This document shows positions 21,348 through 31,496 of a stretch of 64,000 nt of DNA, in pieces. Within the stretch, counting starts at the first letter, position 1. The number at the start of each line of letters is the position of its first letter. The position numbers and the translations under genes are program-made. This DNA comes from Morinoia aosen (lineage: Eukaryota > Arthropoda > Malacostraca > Amphipoda > Talitridae): the NCBI GenBank assembly GCA_030386875.1, contig CM059562.1, forward strand, positions 47,327,757-47,391,756, in the 5' to 3' direction. Below the pieces are notes generated by a model, which saw only the letters and a program-made list of their open reading frames with translations, was not told the DNA's origin and searched no databases.

Positions 21348-22341
21348 ATGCCTGACTCCGATAATGAAGATCGAGCACACACAAATCCCATTAGGCTCCC
21401 TCCTTTCATTCCAGGGGACGCTCACACCTGGTTCAACCAGGTGGAAGCTGTGTTTAGGTATAATAGGATAAATCAGGACATAGACAAGTTCTATGCCCTC
21501 GTTAGCGCTGCGCCCACAAAACTCCTTAATGATTCCAATGAGCTTTAAGAAAACCCTCCAGATCGCGATCCTTACGGAATCTTAAAAAGAAAAATTTTGG
21601 CAAGGCTTCAGATGTCAGATGCGGACAAATTCCGCAGTTTGGTAGATGCCTCAGCAATTCCACCTGTCTCTGCTTCTTTCTCTCCCTCTTCGTTCGTGAA
21701 AGAACTTCGGAAACTCGCTACTGGTGTTGCCGTAGCTGAGGGGTTTCTGAAGGAAGTTTTCATGACGAAGCTCGCACCTAATGTGCGTCCTTTCCTCTCA
21801 CTAGCAGGGCCCGAGCAAACTCTAGAGAAATTAGCGGAGTCCGCTGAGACTGTGATTAGAAATATCAATTTGCCACGAGAACCACAAGTTGCTTCCTTGA
21901 ATGTAGCAGCTACAACTTTTAGCCCGTCAAATACGGCGCCTAGTCAATCCTCAGCCACAATAGATAAGCTGCAGCAGGACATCGCTGAAATAAAGCAAGC
22001 TCTCCAAAATTTTCAAATAGGTCAGAGTCAAAGTGTGGCGCACATTCAGCAAGGCCCAGGGAGATTCCAAAGCCACCAAAAATGCCTACGATTATCCTTA
22101 TGACTATCCCTCCAACTATCACTATCCTCCTCCTCCTCCTCAACGCTTTGATAGAGGTAGATCCTATGATAGGTCAAATAATCAAAACCCCCGTTTTCGG
22201 TCACGCTCTCGTGATGCCAGTAGCAACTTGTGCTGGTATCACCAGAAATTTGGTGACCAAGCTCGTAAATGCGCCTCACGCTTTTGCCCGCGTTATACCG
22301 AACAAATGACTTCGGGAAACGCCACCAGCAACGCACAGTAG
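21348..22341 (+). pseudogene. gag: G1 gag, broken
   Basis: Structural protein gene for the virus-like particle of G1. It opens MPDSDNEDRA..., followed by a capsid region with LPPFIPGDAHTWFNQVEA, and ends with an arginine-rich stretch and the CHCC finger CWYHQKFGDQARKC (about 22228-22290). Two lesions: an in-frame TAA at 21546-21548 after 66 codons, and one extra A in an A-run near 22077-22082 that shifts the frame by +1. Comparison is with the intact 320-codon gag of G3. The last part (to 22341) overlaps pol and carries the -1 frameshift signal. Upstream in-frame TTG codons are not needed; ATG 21348 matches the G3 start. Confidence 0.9.
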
Positions 22342-25300
22342 CGAGTACTGCGTTGCCTCATTCCCAGACTACTCGCCTCTTGACAATCCTCGATCCCGTT
22401 ACCAAATACCGATTCTTAATCGACACTGGATCCAGTGTATCCATAATCCCTGCCACGGTGAAAGTCAAAAATCAGCCATTAGTGGCTACATTACGCGCCG
22501 CAAACGGCACGCCAATACCTTGTTACGGTGAACGAGCCTTAGAGTGCAGTCTGGGATTGAGGCGATCTTTCCTTTTCACCTTCTTAATCGCGGAAGTCCA
22601 AGAGCCTATCATTGGCGCGGACTTTCTCGAAAAATTTGGAATTGTTGTAGATGTGAAAAACAGATGTATTAGGGACGAGGAGACACAGATCTCAATTCCC
22701 GCTGGTAGCATAACTAAAGAAAATGTCTTGCATTCCTTTTCTATTGCTTTCAACGAGGAGTGCATGTTCGCACAAATCCTCAAAAATTTTCCCGCATTAA
22801 CAAACCCTAACTTAGTTTCGAAAAATATGCAAACCTGCACGAAACACTTCATAGAGACGCAAGGACCGCCTGTCTTCTCCCGTGCTAGGAGATTGCCGCC
22901 TGATCGATTGGCGTTAGCCAAGAAAGAATTCGCGCGCATGCAGGAGTGTGGCATCATCCGCACCTCCAAAAGTCCTTGGGCTAGTCCTCTTTTGCTGGTA
23001 CCCAAGGCTAACGGTGAATTCAGACCGTGCGGGGATTTCCGCAGGTTGAATGCCGTTACTTTACCTGATCGCTATCCTATTCCTTACCTGCACGATTTCA
23101 GTGCAAATTTGGAAGGAGCACAAATTTTCTCTAAGATTGACCTGCAGTCCGCCTTTCATCAAATCCCTCTTGATGAGTCCGCTATCCCCAAGACCGCTGT
23201 CATCACTCCATTTGGTCTCTTTGAATTTCTAAAAATGCCATATGGTCTCCGGAACGCACCTCAAACGTTCCAGAGACACATGGCTGAAATCTTCTCTGAT
23301 CTCTCTTTCGCTTTTGTCTACTTAGACGATATCCTTGTGGCGTCCACAACCCCGGAGTTGCACAAAGACCATCTTAGGGTCGTTTTTCAAAGATTGTCCG
23401 ACAATGGACTCCTCGTAAATCCTGAGAAATGTGAGTTCGGAAAGTCATCACTGATTTACTTAGGTCATGAAATCTCTAGCCTAGGTCTAAAACCTTTGCC
23501 TTCCAAAGTAGAAGTGATCAGAAACTTTCCTCTTCCACAGACCCAGAAGGAACTAAGAAGGTTCCTAGGTTCTGTTAACTTCTACCATCGTTTCATACGC
23601 AATTGTGCTCAAACTTTAGCGCCCTTGTCCGACCTCCTCGAAAAGAAACGTAAAGGCAAATCTATTGAGGTAAAATGGACAGAAGAAGCGCGCAAAGCTT
23701 TTGAAACTATAAAACACAAGTTAGCATCCGCGACGGAACTATCCTACCCTATTGCTAATGCTGATTTCAGCCTCGTCGTTGACGCATCCAGTACCGCCGT
23801 AGGTGCTGTGTTGCAACAACAAGTAGGTACTAATATCTCTCCTCTTGCTTTCTTTTCCAAAAAGTTGTCGCCCACTGAGCGTGCTTATAGCGCGTTCGGT
23901 AGGGAACTTCTTGCTATCTACCTATCTGTGAGACACTTTCGCTATGCTCTAGAGGCAAGGGAGTTTGTGATCTACACTGATCACAAACCTCTGACCTCGG
24001 CGATCAAGATGCCTTCTGAGCGGCATTCGCCTAGAGAAGCTCGACACCTGTCCTTTATAAGTCAGTTCACAACTGACGTCCGTTACATTAAGGGACTAGA
24101 CAATACCGTAGCCGATTGCCTCTCCAGAATTAATTCTGTCCAAACCAGTGGCGAAATCACCTTCGGCAACATTTGTAATGCTCAAAAGGAGGATCCTGAA
24201 CTTCAGGACCTTCTCAAATCTTCTAACCCTTCCCTTCCAAAACTAACCTTGGTTGACGGCGTGTATCGTGACGCCGAGCGACCTTCTCGTTTGTATCTTC
24301 CTGCGACTCTCCGCAGAGTAGCTGTCCTCCACTACCATTCCCTCAGTCACCCTGGTATTAACCGTACATTGCGTTTGATTTCTGATCGTTACGTCTGGCC
24401 AGCGATGCGTAAGGAGGTCAAGCAAATTGTGCAAAATTGCCATGCGTGTCAGAGTAGTAAGGTGGTGAAACATAATCGTGCAGCGCTGCAGAGTTGCGCA
24501 TTCACTGGTCAAAAGTTTGACTCTGTCCACCTAGACCTAGTGGGTCCCTTGCCTGTATCGCGCGGTTATTCTTATTTGTTGACCATCATCGATAGGTTCA
24601 CGCGTTGGGTTGAGGCTGTCCCTCTTCCTGATACACAAACTGAGACTGTAGCTCGCGCCTTCATGTCCAACTGGATAGCTAGATTTGGGGTTCCCGTACA
24701 AGTCACACATGACCGGGGATCACAATTTACCTCCAAATTTTGGAGTGAGCTCAGTACCGCTTTAGGATGCGCCAATACATCCACGACAGCTTACCATCCG
24801 CAGTCAAATGGACTTATTGAGAGAGTCCACAGAGACCTCAAGTCTGCCTTGCGCTGCCTTAATTGCAGTCACGATTGGACTGATAGACTTCCAGTAGTAT
24901 TGCTCAGCATTAGGAATCTCTTCCGGCAAGATCAGCAGTGCACAGCGGCGGAGATGTTGTACGGGAAGACACTTCGTCTCCCCGGCGACATTGTTGACCC
25001 AAAACCTTTGCCTGAATTTTCATCCGCTGACCGTTCCGCTTACGTAACCTGCCTGAGGGATTGCATGCGCCAGATCAAGTATGTGGCTCCACGAATGCCT
25101 CAGACTGAGGACAAGCTAGATCCTGCCCTGCAAGACTGCACACATGTGTATGTCAGAAATGATGCTATAAAACCTACACTCACGCGCCCTTATGATGGCC
25201 CATTCAAAGTACTTAAACGCAAGCAAAAATACTTCATTCTCGATAGACTCGGCTCACACGACCCTGTGAGCATCGATCGATTAAAAGTCGCATATACTTC

Positions 25301-25676
25301 TGATCATAGCGTAACTTATAACTCATCATCTTCTCCGCAGATTTCCTTTCCCACTGAGACTCGATCATATCTACCATCTCAGCTTCCTCAGTTGGCTGCT
25401 TTATTGCCTAGTCAACTTGAGTGTAATCCTTTCTATGTGCCTGTACATTCAAACCCTATCTCTAACCCTGTCGTAGATTCTAACTCTAGTCCTCTTACTG
25501 ACACAGCGACAAGTCTGGGGAGACCAGACGAGCCCGCTGCAGTAACTCCTGTTCCTAGGACTCTTGCCGATCTAAACTTGCAGACCCGTTTGGTGAAACT
25601 TCCCCGCTCAGTATCATTTGCCAATTGCCGAACTCGGCAGGGTCGTGTAGTTCGCCCTCCTTCCCGCTACAGATGA
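22269..25676 (+). CDS. pol: G1 Pol polyprotein (PR-RT-RNase H-IN), intact
   Basis: An uninterrupted 1135-codon frame encoding the replication enzymes of G1. Order: aspartic protease with DTG at about residues 52-54; reverse transcriptase with YLDD at 351-354; RNase H with Asp505 (VVDASSTAVGAVL) and YTDHKPL near 571; integrase with an HHCC finger (HYHSLSHPG...CHACQ); catalytic triad Asp756, Asp815, Glu851, exactly DD35E spacing; then a GPY/F-type module (YDGPFKV) and a long C-terminal tail. It lies in the -1 frame relative to gag and the first codons overlap gag, so translation probably depends on frameshifting; the true N-terminus is a Gag-Pol fusion rather than the first ATG. No lesion is visible, but the broken upstream gag would stop normal Gag-Pol production from this copy. 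Confidence 0.95.
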   Translation: MRLTLLPALYRTNDFGKRHQQRTVASTALPHSQTTRLLTILDPVTKYRFLIDTGSSVSIIPATVKVKNQPLVATLRAANGTPIPCYGERALECSLGLRRSFLFTFLIAEVQEPIIGADFLEKFGIVVDVKNRCIRDEETQISIPAGSITKENVLHSFSIAFNEECMFAQILKNFPALTNPNLVSKNMQTCTKHFIETQGPPVFSRARRLPPDRLALAKKEFARMQECGIIRTSKSPWASPLLLVPKANGEFRPCGDFRRLNAVTLPDRYPIPYLHDFSANLEGAQIFSKIDLQSAFHQIPLDESAIPKTAVITPFGLFEFLKMPYGLRNAPQTFQRHMAEIFSDLSFAFVYLDDILVASTTPELHKDHLRVVFQRLSDNGLLVNPEKCEFGKSSLIYLGHEISSLGLKPLPSKVEVIRNFPLPQTQKELRRFLGSVNFYHRFIRNCAQTLAPLSDLLEKKRKGKSIEVKWTEEARKAFETIKHKLASATELSYPIANADFSLVVDASSTAVGAVLQQQVGTNISPLAFFSKKLSPTERAYSAFGRELLAIYLSVRHFRYALEAREFVIYTDHKPLTSAIKMPSERHSPREARHLSFISQFTTDVRYIKGLDNTVADCLSRINSVQTSGEITFGNICNAQKEDPELQDLLKSSNPSLPKLTLVDGVYRDAERPSRLYLPATLRRVAVLHYHSLSHPGINRTLRLISDRYVWPAMRKEVKQIVQNCHACQSSKVVKHNRAALQSCAFTGQKFDSVHLDLVGPLPVSRGYSYLLTIIDRFTRWVEAVPLPDTQTETVARAFMSNWIARFGVPVQVTHDRGSQFTSKFWSELSTALGCANTSTTAYHPQSNGLIERVHRDLKSALRCLNCSHDWTDRLPVVLLSIRNLFRQDQQCTAAEMLYGKTLRLPGDIVDPKPLPEFSSADRSAYVTCLRDCMRQIKYVAPRMPQTEDKLDPALQDCTHVYVRNDAIKPTLTRPYDGPFKVLKRKQKYFILDRLGSHDPVSIDRLKVAYTSDHSVTYNSSSSPQISFPTETRSYLPSQLPQLAALLPSQLECNPFYVPVHSNPISNPVVDSNSSPLTDTATSLGRPDEPAAVTPVPRTLADLNLQTRLVKLPRSVSFANCRTRQGRVVRPPSRYR
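22314..22356 (+). promoter_or_regulatory. -1 ribosomal frameshift signal, gag/pol of G1
   Basis: Slippery heptamer GGGAAAC (22314-22320) reads G GGA AAC in the gag frame and GGG AAA in the pol frame, the X XXY YYZ rule. After a 7-nt spacer, GCAACGCA (22328-22335) can pair with TGCGTTGC (22349-22356), with the gag stop in the loop region. The same layout is kept in G3. Confidence 0.7.
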
Positions 25677-25701
25677 TTGCAGCGGGTGGACCTTTCGGTC
25701 T

Positions 25702-25717
25702 GCGCCTTGGGGGGTAA
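25702..25717 (+). other. G1 polypurine tract
   Basis: TTGGGGGGTAA directly before the 3' LTR; the same run is found in G2 and G3. Primes plus-strand DNA synthesis. Confidence 0.8.
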
Positions 25718-27991
25718 TGTAGCATACAGCTACATAAGCGTAAAAATTAGAAATTCGCTATTCATACTTAAATAAATTAATTAGTAGCATTAAAAATATT
25801 ACTCTAATTTATTATTAATTATTTTCTACTTCTAATTCACCATCATCGAAGTTTTTGTGTAAATGCATGAAACAATAAAAATAACACTTGACATTTTTCG
25901 AGAGAGAAGCCCTCTGGTGGCAACACTGCGCACTTGCGCGTCTCTTCTTTCAAAGCCATTTTGACTTATGGCGCCCGACTAGCAGTGTTACAAGCAAATT
26001 CTCGTGAGTTCAAATGTGTTAGAAAATATTCGTGTTCCTTTGCTTCGTGTCAGTGAGTATAAATAAGTGACAAGTGCAGTGTACTAAGTTGCGTAGTTAT
26101 GCTTGAGAATATGGATGTAGCATGCTCCTCATTCAGAGTTTTGTTTTGTTCTCAACATGATTTAGCGTAAAATTTGCGTCAGATGTGTCATGATTTTATT
26201 TTATTTCGTGTCATGAATTTTATAATCAAAGCATAATCATGCTCTTTCTTTTCTCTTTTCGATAATCTACTAATCTATGTTAATCTCTGTTTGGAACGGA
26301 CGCGGCAAAATTTTGCCGGCGTTCGTTGCCGATAGCGCTTTGTTTAACGGCGGAACCTCATACCGTCGCCTCTCGTCTCTACCCTGTGACTATAAATACC
26401 ATAAGCATGTGTTGTAATAGTATTTTCTCCTATTTTTTTTACAAATCACTTCTAGCAGTTTCCTTTCTTAAACTGGTTTAAACGCAAAATAATCATTAAA
26501 GATGTCTTCTTAAATAGCTTTTAATAAATTACGAAGTTATTCATGTCTACTTGCTAAAGTTTGGAACTTCATTCCTAATTCATATATTGACGCAACCTCA
26601 CTTAATTCGACATCAATCATCTCAATAAAATTAATGTACTTCATCGCATTCGTGTGACAAACACCCATCACTATCTGCCTATCGTAAGTGTGTGCAAATG
26701 GCCGGCGACTCGGGCTGAGACCGACGCGTTAAGTCGCCGGTTAAACCGCCACACGGAATCTTCATGCTCTCGTGTTTTCTTTCTTCGCGTACTTTCCGCC
26801 TGTGAAATCAACGCCTAGTCTTCTTCCCCTGTTTCTATTATCATTAGGGATATATATTATTCCCTAATTTCTTTATTATTGAAAATTGAGATACCAGGAT
26901 TTTACTAGGATTTTTATCCATGAACTTAGGATTTTTTATGTGTTTTTTTTACGGCTTGCCAAAGTGCTGTCACTTGATATTTTACGATATTCGGTAGTTC
27001 TCGTGTTTACTTGCCCGTAGTCTCTGTGAGGAATCACGATCCTTATTACCGAAAATTCCTAGCCTAACACTCGGAATTTAAAGCCGAGGCATTAGTGATC
27101 AAACAATTTATTTCTTGATTAAAAATCTGTCAACCTAAAATCTGTCCTATCTCATTTGAGTTTGCTAGAGTGGGATTCATAAATTAGCTTGAGTAAAACC
27201 GTAGGAGTTTCTCGGATTTCTCCGTGTGGGACGATTTGTCATTATTATGTTGGATATTCAGTAGTGCCATGTCTTGATGTCTCTCCTGAATCGCGTAACC
27301 CAGCATCCTTGGACTCCTGTGCAGGACCTCTACATCATCGCCATACACAAAATCTTCACAATCAAATCTCCCTGGGTTTCCTGGGTTTCCTGGGTTTCCT
27401 GGGTTTTGTTTTTGGTTTCTCCGAGTGCCCTGTTAAATGCTACGTTGCTCACCTAAGTCATGCTAAAACTTGCTCACAACTTACCTTATTATTGAGTCAG
27501 CCCTTTTGGCATTACATTGGGAAAGGCCAGCAAATCTACCTGAGCCTCAAACCTTGAGCTACCCCCATTTACTCAAGCTCTATTGTCCTGTTAGACATTC
27601 GGAAAGCAGACCTCATAACGTGACCACATTACGTCACTGTTTTAAAACTCCTTCAAAGCTTTTCCCAAATTCAACTCACTCACCACGCACACTCCATCGC
27701 GTGCCTGCCTTCGTCAGCTCCAGCCTGGTCCTCCGACACGGATTGCCACCTCAGCAAGCTCTCCGAGATCAAGATCAAGACAAGCCGGTTTTCCTGACAA
27801 GCCAGTGTCCTGGCTTACTTTTTCCAAAATAAACACCACCACCGGAAACTAAGCTGAGTTATCCAAAAACGCTTTTATTACCCCTCTCATTAATTTCCCA
27901 TAGAACTATCGAGAAAATCGTTCGAGTTGCAGCCGTCAATAATCAATAATCAAAATTGCCTTCAAAATACCAACGGCTCGAAAACCCGACA
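25718..27991 (+). repeat. G1 3' LTR, 2274 bp
   Basis: Nearly identical to 18492-20764, differing by about five substitutions and one extra T in a T-run near 26943. AGTG follows it as the target duplication. Confidence 0.95.
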
Positions 27992-28027
27992 AGTGTCATT
28001 TTAAGGAAGCATGAAAAAAATATATAA

Positions 28028-28165
28028 ATACAAATCCATATACATATATATATACGTACATATATATATACTGTATGTATGTGTATGTGTGTGTGCTATA
28101 TATATATATATATATATATAGCACACACACATACAGATATATATATATATATATATACACATATA
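28028..28165. repeat. TA/GT microsatellite with a long hairpin
   Basis: Alternating TA and GT/AC tracts. GTGTGTGTGC, a TA run and GCACACACAC form a perfect inverted repeat at about 28087-28134. Open frames in this tract are artefacts. Confidence 0.9.
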
Positions 28166-29063
28166 TGTACACATAATTATGAGGACCAAGAAGATTATAA
28201 GTTTTGTATTTCTGATTCAACAATTTCAACATACCGGTCATTAGTTAATAAGCATTTTATTTAAATATAATGGATGATCGCAGAACAAATGTATAGTTTG
28301 TACATGAATGCTTTACAATAATAAAGAGGTGACGAGTTAGGTAATGTTACAAGTTGAGAGTGCACAGAAAAAAGACCATTTTCTCTAGTAAAATGCTAGT
28401 TGTCAGTTTAGTACACACATATGTGCACGTATACATGTAGATATATACACATACGCATGCACAAACATACCCACGCACATACTTACACCAAACTCGTAAG
28501 CATACACAAATGCATTTCTATGCATCGAGGCAATACATACGCATTCTACACAGTGTCATACGCATAGCGTGCACACGTACACATATATACAAGTAAGCAT
28601 GTGCGCAAATAACAGCATAAACTAGCCATTATTAACCAGAATTCCAATCGAGGGGAACAGAGAAAATATCTTTTATAATAGCATGAATTTTATAAAATTT
28701 AGTACTAAAAATAGTGGCACAAGACAGTCTACTTAAGTCAGAAACATGAAATCGATTGTGGGACGTGGATAAGAAAGAAAACATTAATGTCCTATAAAGG
28801 TTTCATATTAGAAAACAAATCACATTATCTTTGAAATATGGCGCAAATTGTCGGCAATTCATGAACAAACATAGGTATCACATTATTATAAGCATATAAC
28901 TATAAGCAGAATCAGCATATTACTGCAGTATAAATGGATGATCACACAACGAATTTATTTTTATTTTTTTTACATGGATGCTTTACAATTTCAAATTAGA
29001 AAAAAAAACACATTATCTTTGTAATATGGTGCAGAATGTCTGCAATTGATAAACACACACACA
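28166..29063. other. non-coding DNA between G1 and G2
   Basis: It contains interspersed ACAC/ATAC-rich sequence (28400-28600) and two or three diverged copies of a segment with TGGATGATC...ATGCTTTACAA (28270, 28930) and CACATTATCTTTG (28813, 29010). No gene seen. Confidence 0.6.
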
Positions 29064-31455
29064 TGTTAGGATGGAGGCCGTGGGGTAAAGCCAGTCCTAA
29101 ACCACCTCGATAAGCATTTGTAATAGACCATGAGAAAGGATAATAAGCACTCAGGAACTCAGCTTTTCGTTGGTAGTTTTATTCTTGAGAAGAGCCGAAA
29201 AAGGATTGCCAAATCTTGCTCTTCTGAAGGACTCGGCTGACGATGGTTCGCAGTCCTGGCAGGCGGTAGGCTCCTGGAGAAATGCTGAAGCCGACCGCGT
29301 GTGTGTGTGTGTGGTTTAAAAATTATTTTAACCCAATGTTATAAAACTTGGAAACGACCCGAGGCGATTGTTAGGAGCAATTTAATTGAGTTGAGGCCAG
29401 GCAAGTAGACTCAAGTTTTGGGGCAATTCCGATGAGTCAAGTAGTGTTAAGGCCCAAGCAAGCGAGACCAACAAAACGGAAGGCCAAGGCAAGTATAGAC
29501 TGGTAAGATGAGGCCAGCTAAGGTTGGGCCAGTTCCAGTAAAACCAGTTCAGTGAAAAAACCAGTTACGTGAAGACTAAATCCAACAAAGTCAATCCCAC
29601 TAAGGCCCAGGGAGTGCTGGTGTGTTGGCGTTGGTGATGACGATGAGGTCTGCAAAAAGACGAGGGCTGGATGAGCAGTCCAAGGAGACATCACAGAAAA
29701 TTCTAGTGCTGACAGTCCCCAACATCGACTTGATAAACGCCCACACGCAACTCCGAGAAATCCTACAGATCAGACACGAGCTATCTTTAAGGATTCTCAC
29801 TTTTGGCAAAACTCAAGGAGAAAGGACAGATTCTTTTGTAACTGGCAACTTGTTCACAAATGCCTTCGGCTTTAATCTCAGAGCATGCGGTTTAAGACTT
29901 TCTGGTAATGACAATCGTTATTCATTACCGAAACTACATGCAAGTAAACACAAGATCTACGGAATATCATGAAAATATCAAGAGACTGCAACTTTTGCAA
30001 GAATCTGCAGGACAGCAATATAGGAGGTTAAATTGGTGGAGTTTTTGGAAAAAAGAACACGTGATTTCATAACACAAGATTCATGAAACCGCGAAAAGAC
30101 ATAACACGGCTAAAATTGCGTAATATTGAGAATTAACGCTTGTTCAGTGCTCTAGAAACATCCCTATCTCCGTACAAGAATCAACAGAGAAAAGGAATCC
30201 TACTTTCATTGCTATAAATCCTACTGAAAATCACGGATAAATATCATTTGCAATAATAAAAAAAATATTAAGGAATAATCTCCACAATAAAAAAAGAGAA
30301 ACACTAAACGTTTTGCTTGCACAGAAAGGAAATATGCGCACAAACGAAAACATGAAAATCAGTCGATTAACCCGGCGGTCTCAAGCGTCGCCATTTGCAA
30401 TAAACCTTGCGCGTTCACGAAGCATTTTTATGCGAGAAGTACTCGTTTACGATGGCAGAGGCTAATATGTATTTCTGCCGCAAAAATAAGAGAAATTCGA
30501 TTTTAATTTGGGGATGGTGATTTATATTGAAATAAATGCGATTAACGCAAGATTTAAGGAGTTATAAAAATGAAGAAAACTAAAAAACTTTAGCAGGCAT
30601 ATACATGAATAGTCTTCGTAATTTATAAACGTACGAAATTATTAGAAGACATTTCCCAATTAATAATTCCACGCTAAACACAATTAAGAAAATTACTGTA
30701 CTTTATGTTGTGAAAAAGAAATTAAATCCCGCGTACAAAAAGGTACGAATTTTAAATGACATGAGTCGGCAGCATTGCCTCGCCATTTTTGGAAAACAAC
30801 GGCACCGCGAACACAGACGCCAGCAGCTCTGTCGTGCTCTAACGGCCGTATTCGTAAACGAGTCTTGAGATAATATAGCAGCGTAAAATGTCGAACTTTG
30901 TTAGTGAGGCAAAAGGTGAACGTAGTTGAATATAATAGTAATAATAAAAAAAAATTCGACAAGAATTGAAACATGACACGCAAATGTTTACGCTATTTCA
31001 CGTTGAGGTAGCATTCGAAATACACATGCCCGTCTAAGAGCTTTAACACTATTTTAAGTTCATCCTTAATTCATGACGATGAAGAGATCCTTAAGTTAAT
31101 CAACATGCACACAGGGAATTTACACTTGTATACATTACCAGGTTACTTCTTCTTATTTAAACACTAAATATCTTCACTTACACGAACGCGGTATGCACGA
31201 GCTAGTAAGGCACGAGAGAATGTGTTTCAAAAGGACGCCACGCACAGTGATGCCAGATTCAGAGGCTTGAAACACGAACATGTCAATCGTGACTTTAATT
31301 TTTATGCTTTTTGCACAAAAAATGTAAGGATTACGAATTAGAAGTAGAACATAATTAATAATAAATTATAGTAAGATTTTTAATGCTAATAATTAATTTA
31401 TTTAAGTGCGAATGGGAAAATTTATAATTCTTACGCTTTTGTAGCGGTTGCTACA
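29064..31455 (-). repeat. G2 3' LTR (left), 2392 bp
   Basis: Plus-strand limits TGTTAGG...GCTACA. Read in the element's sense it begins TGTAGCAACCGCTACA, a terminal hairpin. Pairs with 34714-37105. Confidence 0.95.
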
Positions 31456-31496
31456 TTACCCCCCAAGGCGCAGACCGAAAGGTCCACCCGCTGCAA

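Larger units (their letters stand above)
18492..27991 (+). mobile_element. G1: full-length CsRn1-type Ty3/Gypsy element
   Basis: A 9.5-kb LTR retrotransposon with both LTRs, primer site, gag, pol and polypurine tract, flanked by the 4-bp duplication AGTG (18488-18491 and 27992-27995). The clade call rests on the Gag finger C-X2-H-X9-C-X4-C (CWYHQKFG...), the hallmark of CsRn1/Kabuki-like elements, the 4-bp duplication, and sister copies in this window with tRNA-Trp primer sites. The two LTRs differ at only about six positions in 2273 bp, so the insertion is young. gag carries two lesions; pol is uninterrupted. Confidence 0.95.

Noticed and set aside
22523-23005. Antisense frames opposite Gypsy pol, and similar ones at 32643, 45422 and 60296
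   Set aside because: Shadows of the conserved pol frame on the opposite strand; they contain no motifs of their own.
27996-28241. Tyrosine/isoleucine-rich small frames
   Set aside because: Translation of TA and GT microsatellite DNA.
30693-30983. 96-codon frame present twice (also 36343-36633), and the 116-codon frames at 29622 and 35271
   Set aside because: They are within the two G2 LTRs and encode no recognisable domain.
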